Assembly: GCA_963834725.1 (NCBI GenBank)
Contig: CAWICN010000001.1
Location: forward strand, 2,480,001 to 2,544,000
Origin: PALSA-693 sp963834725
GTDB taxonomy: Bacteria > Actinomycetota > Acidimicrobiia > Acidimicrobiales > Palsa-688
Direction: 5' to 3'
Length of the DNA stretch: 64,000 nucleotides
Shown: positions 24,086 through 32,987 of the stretch, piece by piece
How the letters are laid out: each line of letters opens with the position of its first letter
Numbering within the stretch: the stretch's first letter is position 1
The notes under the pieces: model-generated
What the model saw: the letters and a program-made list of their open reading frames with translations, nothing else
What the model was told of the DNA's origin: nothing
Database searches by the model: none
Position numbers and translations under genes: made by a program

Positions 24086-24299
24086 GTACCCTGCCTGAAG
24101 TTCGTTGGGGACCGGGCTATCGTGCGACCCACCCGAGCCTCCTGGCTCTACGAAGACCCAGTGTCGCACATACGGGCTTCGAGCCCCGGTTGGCCCCGGA
24201 CCAGGGATCGAACCCGATCACGGTCGGCCCCCGGTTGCTGGTCAGCCGCTCACCGCTTAACGTCGGTGGCAGACGTCGCGCCATGAGACGAGGGGACGC

Positions 24300-24812
24300 A
24301 TGGGAGTCAACCAACGGGCACAGATCCAGATGAGCGACGATGCGGTGCTGGCGTTCCTCGAACGGAGCCGGACGGCCACGATGGCAACGTTCGGTCCTAA
24401 CGGGTTCCCCCATCTCGTGGCCATGTGGTATGGCCTCGTCGACGGCAAGATCTACTTCGAGACGAAGACCAAGTCACAGAAGGCGGTGAACCTGCGCAGG
24501 GACCCCCGTGTGGTGGTCATGGTGGAAGCCGGGGACACCTACGACCAGCTACGGGGCGTATCGATCGAGGGAACCGCGCATGTCATCGACGACCCCGGTA
24601 ACGCCGAGTATTGGGCCGCCGCGGTAAGCGTCTTCGAGCGCTATAACGGCCCCTACAGCGATGAGATGAAACCTCTCGTCGTCATGATGATGAACAAGCG
24701 GATGGTCGTGCGGGTCGACCCGGTCCGTGCTCGATCGTGGGATCACCGCAAACTGGACCAGCCGGCCACCCCACTTGCCGGATCCACCGCCGCCTTCCTC
24801 CATAACCCCTGA
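24300..24812 (+). CDS. Pyridoxamine 5'-phosphate oxidase family protein, PPOX/F420-dependent type
   Basis: 170 residues. Split beta-barrel flavin- or F420-binding fold: LERSRTATMATFGPNGFPHLV, then MWYGLVDGKIYFETKTKSQK and NLRRDPRVVVMVEAGDTYDQLRG-type strands. This resembles actinobacterial TIGR03618-like enzymes that use F420 to reduce varied compounds. ATG 24300 start is preceded by a gagacgagggga stretch. Divergent from the hydrolase gene across 214 bp. Confidence 0.82.
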   Translation: MGVNQRAQIQMSDDAVLAFLERSRTATMATFGPNGFPHLVAMWYGLVDGKIYFETKTKSQKAVNLRRDPRVVVMVEAGDTYDQLRGVSIEGTAHVIDDPGNAEYWAAAVSVFERYNGPYSDEMKPLVVMMMNKRMVVRVDPVRARSWDHRKLDQPATPLAGSTAAFLHNP

Positions 24813-24824
24813 CAGACGGCGGGT

Positions 24825-25643
24825 TTAACGGGTTACCACGTAGGTGGGCGCGTCTGCACCCAACTCTTTAAGGAGATCCTGGCTGTAGGTGACCAGCCCG
24901 GTGCGGCTCTTCGGATCGACCGAGCACAGGGCCAGCGTGGCGGCCGCGAACAATTCCGGCGGCTCGACCTCCTGCGTTGGGTCGTCGGGCCGGACCAGAT
25001 GGTGGTAAATGGTGCCCGGAGTTGGCACCACCCGGTTCGGGGACAGCGCGTTGACGGCCACGTTCGCGTTGTAGACCTCGGACGCCAGCCCGGTCGTAAA
25101 CCGCTCCAGGGCGGCCTTGCACATCCCGTACACCGTGCCGCCACCAACTCCAGCCATCGGAGGGATAACGGGATGGCGCGCCGCGCCGGAGGAGACGTTC
25201 ACGATCCAACCAGCGCCGGCCGCAATCATGCCGGGCAGCACCATCTGAGCGAGGTCCATCGGGGCGAACACCTGGACCTCGAACATCAGTTGGCGGCGCT
25301 TCGCCGAGAACTCCATGATCGGCGTGAAATAGGTGACCGCGCCGTTGTTGATGAGAATGTCCACGCCACCGAGGGCGGCCTCCGCCTCGCCCACCAGCCG
25401 CTCCCGGTCCTCCCGCTGGGACAGATCGGCGGCAATGGCAAGCGCTCGGCCGCCCCTCTCGGTGATTCGGCTCACGGTCTGGTGGATCGTCCCTTCGAAG
25501 GGGGAGGTCGACGGGTCCACCGTGCGGGCGGACACGGCGACCGCCGCACCTTCCGCGGCTAACCGATCGGCAATAAAGGCGCCGATCCCTCGGCTGGCCC
25601 CTGTCACAATTGCATTCCGGCCGGCCAGTACACCATCGCTCAT
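24825..25643 (-). CDS. Short-chain dehydrogenase/reductase
   Basis: 272 residues from ATG 25643, which has ggagg 9 nt upstream. NAD(P) motif VTGASRGIGAFIADRLA, NNGA motif in ILINNGAVTYF, catalytic Ser in IVNVSSGAARHP and the Tyr/Lys pair in VYGMCKAALERF. The extra loop (VDPSTSPFEGTIHQT) is typical of actinobacterial hydroxysteroid- or terpene-type SDRs. 93 bp downstream of the CoA-transferase gene on the same strand, so probably part of one catabolic unit. Confidence 0.87.
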   Translation of the reverse strand: MSDGVLAGRNAIVTGASRGIGAFIADRLAAEGAAVAVSARTVDPSTSPFEGTIHQTVSRITERGGRALAIAADLSQREDRERLVGEAEAALGGVDILINNGAVTYFTPIMEFSAKRRQLMFEVQVFAPMDLAQMVLPGMIAAGAGWIVNVSSGAARHPVIPPMAGVGGGTVYGMCKAALERFTTGLASEVYNANVAVNALSPNRVVPTPGTIYHHLVRPDDPTQEVEPPELFAAATLALCSVDPKSRTGLVTYSQDLLKELGADAPTYVVTR

Positions 25644-25736
25644 GGATCTCTCCTCCACCCTGTCAACCCGCGGACATGATAGGAACAGAATTCTCGCACC
25701 TCAAACCCGGAGCCTCACCAACTCCCCCAGCGCGCC

Positions 25737-28115
25737 CTATGTCCCGGGCGACTCACCGATGACTCGATCGGCACGCAACGCCGTCAGTTTGTCGTCTGGC
25801 ACACCGAGCAGACCTCCGATGATGGAGTCGTTGTCCTGACCCAGGGTCGGTCCAGCCCGAACCACATCCCCCGGAGATCGGGAGAACTTGAACGGCAGGA
25901 CCGGGTATCGAACCGGACCGACATAGTCCCGGTCGAGCTCCTTCGTCGAGCCGCGCCCGGCGAGATGGGAGTCCTGGTAGACACTCTTGGGTGTGGCGAC
26001 CGGGGCCGCGGCTACGCGGTGAGCTTGGAGCTCATCGGCCAGATGGGTGGCGTCGTGGAGCGAGGTCCACGCTCCGATGAGCTGGTCCAGTTCCCCCGCA
26101 TGCTGCAGCCTCGCTTCGGGTGAAAGGAAGCGAGGATCGTCTTCCCAGCCCTTTCCGGCTACGGTATTGAGCCCTGTCCAGGCGTCACTTGAGGCGGCCG
26201 TAATCACTATCCAGTTCTCGTCACCGAGCGCCGGATAACACCCGGACGGGGAGACCCCGGGGCTCGAGTTTCCCCCACGGGCGGGAGCGGGGCCACCCAG
26301 CTGCTCGGCCAGGAGCTCGGGAGCGAGCAGGCTCGTCATCGCCTCCAGTTGGGAGAGGTCAATGCGCGCCCCGCCCGTAGTGGATCTCGTGTGGCGAAGG
26401 ACGGCGAGAGTGGCGAAAGCTCCAAACAGGCCGGCGCAGGGGTCGGCTACAGAGTTGCCGGTCAGTACGGGCGGCCCATCCGTGTAACCCGTGAGCTCGG
26501 GCAACCCCGAAAGCTGCTCAATGGTGGGAGCAAACCCCACAAAATCGCGCCAGGGCCCGCTTTGACCGAAGGCCGGCATCGAGAGGACAATGAGGTTTGG
26601 TTGCCAACGATAGAGCACGTCGTCGGTGAGCCCGAAGTTGCCCATTACCCGCGGGCTGAAGTTTTCGATGAGCACATCGGCGCGTTGCACTAATGGTTTC
26701 AGGAGATCTCGACCGGCCTCGGAGGTCAAATCCAACGTGATGCCCAGCTTATTGAGGTTGACGCCATTGAAGATGTTCGACCGTTCGATGCCCGGGTCAG
26801 CCGCCATACCCCGCCAGCCGTCGACCCGCTGAACGGACTCCACCTTGATGACCTCAGCACCGTATTGGGCCAGGAGGTCACCGGCGAGCGGACCCGACCA
26901 GTACATCGAGAGGTCGACAACCCGAAGCCCCGAGAGCGGGCCGTGGGCCGGGACGGCCGTTGTTCGCATCGGGGACCGGAGGGGTCGGGCTGTCGGTGGG
27001 CGCGTCTCGAACGTCGGATGGACCACGCCGTCGCCCAATCTGGGGGCGGGCGCAACGGCGCACCTGTGCCCGTCGACGATGAAGGGAAGGGTCGGGTGGT
27101 GGATGGCTGTCCCAGCCTGGTCGACCGGAGCAAAAAAAGCCCTGGCTTTGTGCTGGGCCATTCGGCGGACCTCGTCCAGGTACGGGACGTAGCCAAACGG
27201 AATGCGCCAGGACTGTCCTTCCAGGAAGACGGATGTTCGCTCTTTATCGGCAGCCCATCCGGCGACCAGGTCGGTCAGCTCGCGGGCGTGTCTGGCCCTG
27301 TGGCGAGGGTCATACAGCTCCTCACCGTCGATCAGTTCGGGACGGCCCATATACGCGCAGAGCAGCTCCCACTGGGTCTGGGTGAGCACGTTGACACCGA
27401 GATAACCTTCCGCCGCTCTGACGATGGTCATGGGAAATGGCATGCCGTTGCGCTTGCGACTTGCGCCGGTATAGGCGTAACCGACTTCGAGGTAGGGCTG
27501 GCACAACAGCATTACCTCGTTTGCGGATATATCAACCACCTGGCCCGCGCCACCTGCGTAATCGCGCCACCAGAGCGCTATGAGGGAGGCGGATGCCGCT
27601 CCCAAACCGGGGATGCTCTCCGCGAAGGTCCCGCCTGGAGCAAGCGGTTCGCGGTCAGGGAGTCCGGTGACGTGCATCCAGCAGGATGCGGCGTACTGGA
27701 CCAACATGGAGGAGGTCCACGAGGCGCGGGGACCGAAGGCACCGAATGGTGTGAGCTGGGTAACCACGAGCGCGGGATAGCGATCCGCCCATTCTGCAAC
27801 CTTGTCGCCGGCCCCGTAGGGGTCGTCTCCCGGACCGCCAAGGAGCAGGAGGTCCGCTGCGCTGATCAATGTGTCCAGATCCGACCAGCGCGCCGGCTCC
27901 GCCGGATCGACGACGTAGCTGGTTTTTCCCGTATTGAAGGCCAAGAAATGCGCACTGGACCCACCGACCGCCGGACCTGGCCGAGCCCGATCGGAATCGC
28001 CCTCCGGCGGTTCGATCTTCAGGACGCGGGCTCCCGCGTCGGCGAACAGCTTGCCACAGTACGCCAGGCCGTCTGGACCCGGGAATTCGACAATCGTCAA
28101 GTCGGCCAGCAGCAC
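25737..28115 (-). CDS. Tandem CaiB/BaiF (family III) CoA-transferase
   Basis: 792 residues containing two complete-looking family III domains. The first is about residues 1-365 (LTIVEFPGPDGLAYCGKLFADAGARVLKIEPP-type start). The second, from about 392 (LSGLRVVDLSMYWSGPLAGD), has GAEVIKVESVQRVDGWRG, DLTSEAGRDLLKPLVQRADV, ENFSPRVMGNFGL and FGQSGPW. The catalytic Asp expected after the IEPPEG-like region must be checked in each half; the second looks the more canonical. Family members move CoA between carboxylic acids. GTG 28115 start. Between an SDR and a VOC protein, suggesting a degradation pathway for an aromatic or terpenoid acid (inference). Confidence 0.87.
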   Translation of the reverse strand: MLLADLTIVEFPGPDGLAYCGKLFADAGARVLKIEPPEGDSDRARPGPAVGGSSAHFLAFNTGKTSYVVDPAEPARWSDLDTLISAADLLLLGGPGDDPYGAGDKVAEWADRYPALVVTQLTPFGAFGPRASWTSSMLVQYAASCWMHVTGLPDREPLAPGGTFAESIPGLGAASASLIALWWRDYAGGAGQVVDISANEVMLLCQPYLEVGYAYTGASRKRNGMPFPMTIVRAAEGYLGVNVLTQTQWELLCAYMGRPELIDGEELYDPRHRARHARELTDLVAGWAADKERTSVFLEGQSWRIPFGYVPYLDEVRRMAQHKARAFFAPVDQAGTAIHHPTLPFIVDGHRCAVAPAPRLGDGVVHPTFETRPPTARPLRSPMRTTAVPAHGPLSGLRVVDLSMYWSGPLAGDLLAQYGAEVIKVESVQRVDGWRGMAADPGIERSNIFNGVNLNKLGITLDLTSEAGRDLLKPLVQRADVLIENFSPRVMGNFGLTDDVLYRWQPNLIVLSMPAFGQSGPWRDFVGFAPTIEQLSGLPELTGYTDGPPVLTGNSVADPCAGLFGAFATLAVLRHTRSTTGGARIDLSQLEAMTSLLAPELLAEQLGGPAPARGGNSSPGVSPSGCYPALGDENWIVITAASSDAWTGLNTVAGKGWEDDPRFLSPEARLQHAGELDQLIGAWTSLHDATHLADELQAHRVAAAPVATPKSVYQDSHLAGRGSTKELDRDYVGPVRYPVLPFKFSRSPGDVVRAGPTLGQDNDSIIGGLLGVPDDKLTALRADRVIGESPGT

Positions 28116-28157
28116 CGGCTGATCCCTGTCGCCGACAGCCGGACCGGATCAGCCCGA

Positions 28158-28694
28158 TCAGCGATAAGCGTTATTGCTGCTGTGGTCGCCGCCCAGCCAT
28201 CGGGCCAGGTCCTCCCTGGCGCTGCGACGGCGTTCGTCGCTGATCTTCTCGGCATCCGGGTGGTCGACCGTGAACTCCAGGAGCAGCCCGTTCGGGTCGG
28301 TGATGTAGAGCGATACGCAGTAGCCGTGGTCGAGAACGAACGTGTCGGGCTCCTGGTAGCCGGCCTCAGCGATGCGCTTGCTGATGCCGTCCTGGGTTTC
28401 CTGGCTGACGGCGAGGGCGATGTGGCGAAACGGCGTGAAGTTGATGTCGGTCTTGAACAACTTCTGGTCCTCAGGATCCGCGAACTGGAAGAACGCCAGC
28501 GCGCTGCCGTCGGCGAGCGCGAAGAACGTGTGGCAGTAGGTGCGTACAGCCCCGAACAGGACATCCGATTCGGTCCACGTGGCAACCAGCGGCATACCGA
28601 TGACGTCCTCGTAGAAGCGTCGGGTAGCTTCCTGGTCGTCGGTCACAAAGGCGTGGTGGTGAAGCCGGGCCGGTCCAGCAACGGTCTGGGTCAC
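28158..28694 (-). CDS. VOC-family (glyoxalase/extradiol dioxygenase fold) protein
   Basis: 178 residues from GTG 28694. Starts RLHHHAFVTDDQEATRRFYE, the first metal-ligand strand, and continues RHIALAV and LYITDPNGLLLEFTVDH, which carry a second His and the Glu ligand. So one metal-dependent VOC module pair is present. Lyase, isomerase or dioxygenase chemistry is possible. Probably co-transcribed with the tandem CoA-transferase and SDR genes (42-bp gap). Confidence 0.82.
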   Translation of the reverse strand: MTQTVAGPARLHHHAFVTDDQEATRRFYEDVIGMPLVATWTESDVLFGAVRTYCHTFFALADGSALAFFQFADPEDQKLFKTDINFTPFRHIALAVSQETQDGISKRIAEAGYQEPDTFVLDHGYCVSLYITDPNGLLLEFTVDHPDAEKISDERRRSAREDLARWLGGDHSSNNAYR

Positions 28695-28822
28695 GAGGTG
28701 GTCTCCCTGGTGAGGCGTGAAAGTGTCCCCGAGCCTATGTCGTGCAGCACCACGCCGTCCTCCTCATCCTGGAGTTCAGGCATCTGGGCCCCTGGAACCA
28801 GAGCCGGTCGTAGGCTGACCTG

Positions 28823-29053
28823 GTGCTGACCGTCTATGGAGTAGTCGTCCTGACATTCATGATGGTGATGTACGCCCTGGAGGGCCATGGTTCCCGGTTT
28901 GTCCTGGCCTTCGCGGTGGGGTGTGCTCTGGCGAGCAGCTACGGATTCGCCAGTGGCGCCTGGCCGTTCGGGGTGGTGGAGGTGATCTGGTGCGGTGTGG
29001 CGCTTCGCCGCTTCTACCTTCGGTCGTCGACACCACCGACGAAGCCGGGCTAA
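28823..29053 (+). CDS. Small two-pass membrane protein of unknown function
   Basis: 76 residues from GTG 28823. Two hydrophobic stretches, about residues 3-18 and 25-60 (VVLTFMMVMYALEG, FVLAFAVGCALASSYGF, AWPFGVVEVIWCGVALRR), separated by a charged turn. Short homologues with the same AWPFGVVE-type motif occur in actinobacteria as hypothetical proteins (from memory). Its translated composition is protein-like and differs from the shadows around it. No function known. Confidence 0.6.
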   Translation: MLTVYGVVVLTFMMVMYALEGHGSRFVLAFAVGCALASSYGFASGAWPFGVVEVIWCGVALRRFYLRSSTPPTKPG

Positions 29054-29254
29054 CGTCCCACCCCTTGTTCCTTTTAAACACCTTTAAACGATTCTCGTGG
29101 GCGGCATCCCAGGGCGACGGCTGCGATGCCACCACTGACCCGACAGGTTTGCAGCCCGATCGAAAGCCAGGACAAGACTGGCGGGCAACGGTTCTCCGAG
29201 CCACCCTCGGGCCTCACGACCACCCGGCTCAGGCCCAATGTCCTACGGATGGTG

Positions 29255-31951
29255 TTACCGGAGGCGGCGCACCGTCGGGTCGTCATCGTCAGTAACGGCG
29301 ACCAAGCGCAGTTTGGCATCGACGACCACGACGCCCGACGGTGAGACGATAACCGGGTTGAGGTCCATCTCGGCGATCTCGGGTATGTCCTCGGCCAGAC
29401 GCCCCACCCGGACCAGCAGGTCCTCCAGCGCCGTCACATCCACCGCGGGCGCCCCTCGATAGCCGAAGAGCAGCGGCGACGAGCGCAGGCAGCGGACCAG
29501 CTCCGAGGCATCCACATCGGTGATGGGGAGGACGCGCAGGGTGCGATCTCCGAACAACTCGACCGACGTTCCACCGCTGCCGAACATGACCAGCGGACCG
29601 AAGGACTGATCGTGGATCAACCCGATTATCGTCTCGACCCCCGGGGCAGCCATCGGCTGTACCACCACACCCTCCATGCGATCACCGACATGAGATCGCA
29701 TGGCCTCGAAAGCCCTGAGGACCTCATCAGGGGAGCTCAACCCGAGCCGTACTTCGCCGACGTCGCTCTTATGGATCAAATCGGGGCCGTTCGCCTTAAC
29801 CGCGACGGGATAGCCGAGGCTGGTGGCCGCCTCCACGGCCTTATCGGCGCTCGCGACGACCCGGCTGGGTGAGAGAGCGATGCTGTACGCGCCGAGCAGG
29901 TCGATGACGCTTTGCGGATCGAGCCAACCTCCCTCCGGAGATCTCAACAGTGCCGCCTGGACCACGGCGGTGGCCGCCGTCGGACGGACGTCGGGCAACT
30001 CCGGCCGAGCGCCGGCCGGCCGTTGCCGCCACTGCCCGTACCGGGAGGCCCGAGCCAACGCCCGCACAGCCGACTCGGGAAACGCAAAGCATGGCACCCG
30101 ACGGGTCACGGCGGTGAGGGATTGCGGCGCTGAGGGGAACGACAGGAAATTGGTGATGATTGGTTTGCGGGATCCCTCCGACGCGGTCGCAACGGCGGCC
30201 GCTACATCGTCCTCCCGGGTCACCAATGGAGGGATGAACAACACCAGCACCGCATCGATCTTGTCGTCATCGAGCAACAACCGAATCGTCCGTTGGTAGT
30301 CGGCGGGGCTACCCGAGGCGATCAGGTCGACGGGATTACGCACCCCGGCCGCGGCGGGCAGAAATTCGCACAGGGCGGCCATGGTGGTCTCGGAGAGCTC
30401 GGGCACCAGCAGCCCGTTGGCCTCGCAAGCGTCCGCAGCCAGGATGCCCGGTCCCCCGGAGTTGGTGACGATCCCGACCCGCCGCCCGGCGGGCAGCGGC
30501 TGATCAGAAAGCACCTGAGCGACGTCGAAGAGTTCCTCCAGGGTGTCCACCCGTACCACCCCGGTCTGAGCCAACAGGGCGTCCACGGCCGCATCCGGAC
30601 TGGCCAGGGCAGCCGTGTGCGACGATGCCGCCCGGCCGCCCGCGACCGTGCGGCCGGCTTTGACGGCCACGATGGGTTTGGTCTGCGACACCTCCCGGGC
30701 GATGCGGGCGAATTGACGGGGGTTACCAAAAGACTCGAGATAGAGAAGGATGACGTCTGTGTTGTCATCTTGCCGCCAGTAGCGGAGAAGGTCGTTGCTG
30801 CTGACGTCGGCCTTGTTGCCGACCGAGACAAAGCTCGATAAGCCCAATCCACGTCGATCTGCCTCCTCGAGCACCGCTATGCCCAACCCGCTCGACTGGG
30901 ACGAGAACGCCAGGCGGCCCGGCATGGGTGCCCTCGGCGCGAAAGTCGCGTTCATGGAGATGCCGGCCGCGGTATTGATGACGCCCATGCAGTTGGGGCC
31001 GACCATCCGCATTCCCGCTCCCCTGGCGGCGGCGACAAGTTCGCGCTGGGCTGCCGCACCGCTGGCGCCGGTCTCCGCGAAACCAGCTGAGATCACGACC
31101 AACCCTCGAACTCCCTTGGCGCCGCACGCGTCGATGGCACCGCGCACCTGATCGGCGGGGACAGCGATCACAGCCAGATCGAGAGGGTCGGGGATGGCGG
31201 TAACGGTAGGGTAGGCGGGGACGCTGGCGATATGGCGGGCAGTAGGGTGGACGGGGTACACAGGACCGTTAAAGCCGTCGTTGAGCAGATTGCGGACGAT
31301 CTCGTGACCGATCGTTCCCCGCTCGTGGCTGGCGCCGACGACCGCAATCGACTGAGGCCGTAGCAAACGATCGATGGAGCGTACCGCCGCCTGATTCCTA
31401 CGGCGGTCGATGACCTCCATGGTGGCCTCGGTCGGATCTATGTCGAGCGTCACGCGTACGACTCCGGCGTCGTACTGTCCACGCTCGACGAAGCCGGCGT
31501 CGCGGAACACGTTGCGCATGCGCTTGTTGACAGTCAGAGTGTCGGCGACGAATCGGTGGATGCCCCGCGTGCGGGCAAACGCGGCCAGATACTCGAGCAG
31601 CAGCGTACCGAGCCCCCGGCCCTGATGGGCATCCTCCACCACAAATGCGACCTCGGCCACGCGGGCACCGAGACCCTCGTACCGCGCCACGGCGATGATC
31701 TGCTTATGGAGAACGGCGACCAGAGCCATACGTTGGTCATGGTCCACGTGGGTGAAATGTTCGACCTCCTCCGGCCGGAGATAGCGGCGGAGGGAGAAGA
31801 ACCGCAGGCGAATCGTTTCGTCGGACAGCCGATCGTGAAAGGCCAGCAACGCCGCGCCGTCCTCAGGCGTGATCGGGCGGATATGCACGGTCCCGCCGTC
31901 GGCGAGCACTGAGTCGGTGCTGCACCATCCCGGGTCGGGCGCAGTGGGCAT
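29255..31951 (-). CDS. GNAT acetyltransferase fused to an ADP-forming acyl-CoA synthetase
   Basis: 898 residues from ATG 31951 (a longer frame overlaps the regulator gene). Residues about 15-190: GNAT domain (VHIRPITPEDGAALLAFHDR; acetyl-CoA loop HQGRGLGTLLLEYL). Then a CoA-binding Rossmann domain (SIAVVGASHERGTIG), two succinyl-CoA-ligase-type domains with phospho-His segment ASSHTAALAS, and a C-terminal ATP-grasp domain (VAVKANGPDLIHKSDVGEVRLGL). Relatives are lysine acetyltransferases of the Pat/YfiQ class, here with GNAT at the N-terminus. Last gene of the DevS-DevR-like operon, 44 bp behind the regulator. Confidence 0.9.
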   Translation of the reverse strand: MPTAPDPGWCSTDSVLADGGTVHIRPITPEDGAALLAFHDRLSDETIRLRFFSLRRYLRPEEVEHFTHVDHDQRMALVAVLHKQIIAVARYEGLGARVAEVAFVVEDAHQGRGLGTLLLEYLAAFARTRGIHRFVADTLTVNKRMRNVFRDAGFVERGQYDAGVVRVTLDIDPTEATMEVIDRRRNQAAVRSIDRLLRPQSIAVVGASHERGTIGHEIVRNLLNDGFNGPVYPVHPTARHIASVPAYPTVTAIPDPLDLAVIAVPADQVRGAIDACGAKGVRGLVVISAGFAETGASGAAAQRELVAAARGAGMRMVGPNCMGVINTAAGISMNATFAPRAPMPGRLAFSSQSSGLGIAVLEEADRRGLGLSSFVSVGNKADVSSNDLLRYWRQDDNTDVILLYLESFGNPRQFARIAREVSQTKPIVAVKAGRTVAGGRAASSHTAALASPDAAVDALLAQTGVVRVDTLEELFDVAQVLSDQPLPAGRRVGIVTNSGGPGILAADACEANGLLVPELSETTMAALCEFLPAAAGVRNPVDLIASGSPADYQRTIRLLLDDDKIDAVLVLFIPPLVTREDDVAAAVATASEGSRKPIITNFLSFPSAPQSLTAVTRRVPCFAFPESAVRALARASRYGQWRQRPAGARPELPDVRPTAATAVVQAALLRSPEGGWLDPQSVIDLLGAYSIALSPSRVVASADKAVEAATSLGYPVAVKANGPDLIHKSDVGEVRLGLSSPDEVLRAFEAMRSHVGDRMEGVVVQPMAAPGVETIIGLIHDQSFGPLVMFGSGGTSVELFGDRTLRVLPITDVDASELVRCLRSSPLLFGYRGAPAVDVTALEDLLVRVGRLAEDIPEIAEMDLNPVIVSPSGVVVVDAKLRLVAVTDDDDPTVRRLR

Positions 31952-31994
31952 GGGAAGAGTATGGATCGCTTCGGGATGCGAGCGGAAGGGCCAA

Positions 31995-32693
31995 TCAGTT
32001 TGTTCGTCCGATCGCCCGCCCACGCTGACCGTCACCACGATCATTCCGGTGATCGGCGCGACGCACGGCGTAGACGGCCGCTTCCGTACGTCGGCTGACA
32101 CCGAGTTTGGCCAGGAGATTCGACACGTAGTTCTTGACGGTCTTTTCCGACAAGTACATCGACTCGGCGATCTGCCGATTGGTCATCCCTTCGGCGATGT
32201 GGGACAGAATCCGCTCCTCCTGCGGGCTCAAATGGTTTGCACGCTCCTCCTGCCGGTTGGCCCGGACCCGCCTCAGGGCCCGCTGCGTCAACTCCGGGTC
32301 CATGAGGGAGTGGCCAGTAGCGACCTTGCGGATGTCGCCGACGAGGTCGGTACCGCCGACCTCTTTCAGGACGTAGCCGGAGGCGCCAGCCATGATGGCG
32401 TCAAATAGGGCTTCGTCGTCGGAGAATGAGGTGAGCATGAGGCAGGCCACCTCCGGATGGCGGGAGCGCACCTCCCTGCAGACTTCGACGCCGCTGCCGT
32501 CCGGCAGGCGCACGTCGAGAACGGCAACGCCCGGTCGAGTCTCCGGGATGACCGTCAACGCCGCTTCTGCGGTGGCGGCCTCGCCGACTACGACCATGTC
32601 GTCATCAGCCTCGAGGAGGCTCCGGATGCCCTGACGGACGACCTCGTGGTCATCGAGAAGGAAAACCCGGATCTTGCCCTCGTCGGACTCCAT
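31995..32693 (-). CDS. NarL/LuxR-family response regulator, DevR (DosR)-like
   Basis: 232 residues. Receiver with acidic pair D14/D15, phosphoacceptor D60 (VAVLDVRLPDGSGVEVCRE), Thr/Ser in LMLTSF and K110 (GASGYVLKEVGG). C-terminal LuxR HTH: LSPQEERILSHIAEGMTNRQ, then SEKTVKNYVSNLLAKLGVSR. The segments around D60, K110 and the recognition helix match mycobacterial DosR closely from memory, including TVKNYVS and LLAKLG. In mycobacteria it turns on the dormancy regulon in hypoxia or NO. DosR-box-like sites lie nearby (34592, 35631, 37586). Confidence 0.9.
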   Translation of the reverse strand: MESDEGKIRVFLLDDHEVVRQGIRSLLEADDDMVVVGEAATAEAALTVIPETRPGVAVLDVRLPDGSGVEVCREVRSRHPEVACLMLTSFSDDEALFDAIMAGASGYVLKEVGGTDLVGDIRKVATGHSLMDPELTQRALRRVRANRQEERANHLSPQEERILSHIAEGMTNRQIAESMYLSEKTVKNYVSNLLAKLGVSRRTEAAVYAVRRADHRNDRGDGQRGRAIGRTN

Positions 32694-32746
32694 ATCTCAC
32701 TCCGTTCCGTTCTATGAGGCCCGCGCCCCGCAGATCTGCCACACGG

Positions 32747-32914
32747 CTAGGGCCAGTCGACGACGACCTCCGCCTGCTCGGGACCAGCCAGAGTGGCGGC
32801 GAGGGTCGGCAGGCGCTCGGCGAGGCGAGCCTCGACCCGCATCCGGGCAGCTCGGAGTAGATGCTCACACCACATCCGCAGTACGCATCCGCAGAGCGGC
32901 ATCCATTCCTCCAT
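32747..32914 (-). CDS. Possible small protein (55 aa) between regulator and kinase genes
   Basis: Reading frame from ATG 32914 to TAG 32747. Its translation looks protein-like (MEEWMPLCGCVLRMWCEH, then an amphipathic stretch ERLPTLAATLAGPEQAEVV). Third codon positions are nearly all G or C, as in the neighbours. A Cys/Trp/His-rich start could suit metal or redox sensing, but that is a guess. The frame also stays open upstream to about 33000 without a start codon. It is also possible that this 294-bp gap is simply non-coding. Confidence 0.35.
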   Translation of the reverse strand: MEEWMPLCGCVLRMWCEHLLRAARMRVEARLAERLPTLAATLAGPEQAEVVVDWP

Positions 32915-32987
32915 GCTGGATGACTGGCCGCGCTGGCGGTAGGGCCGAATGGCATTGCCGATCGACCGCTCGGCGACGACGGGCTTC

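Noticed and set aside
24170..24260. A complete tRNA gene
   Set aside because: Only the T-arm-like part is present; no acceptor 5' strand or anticodon arm could be folded.
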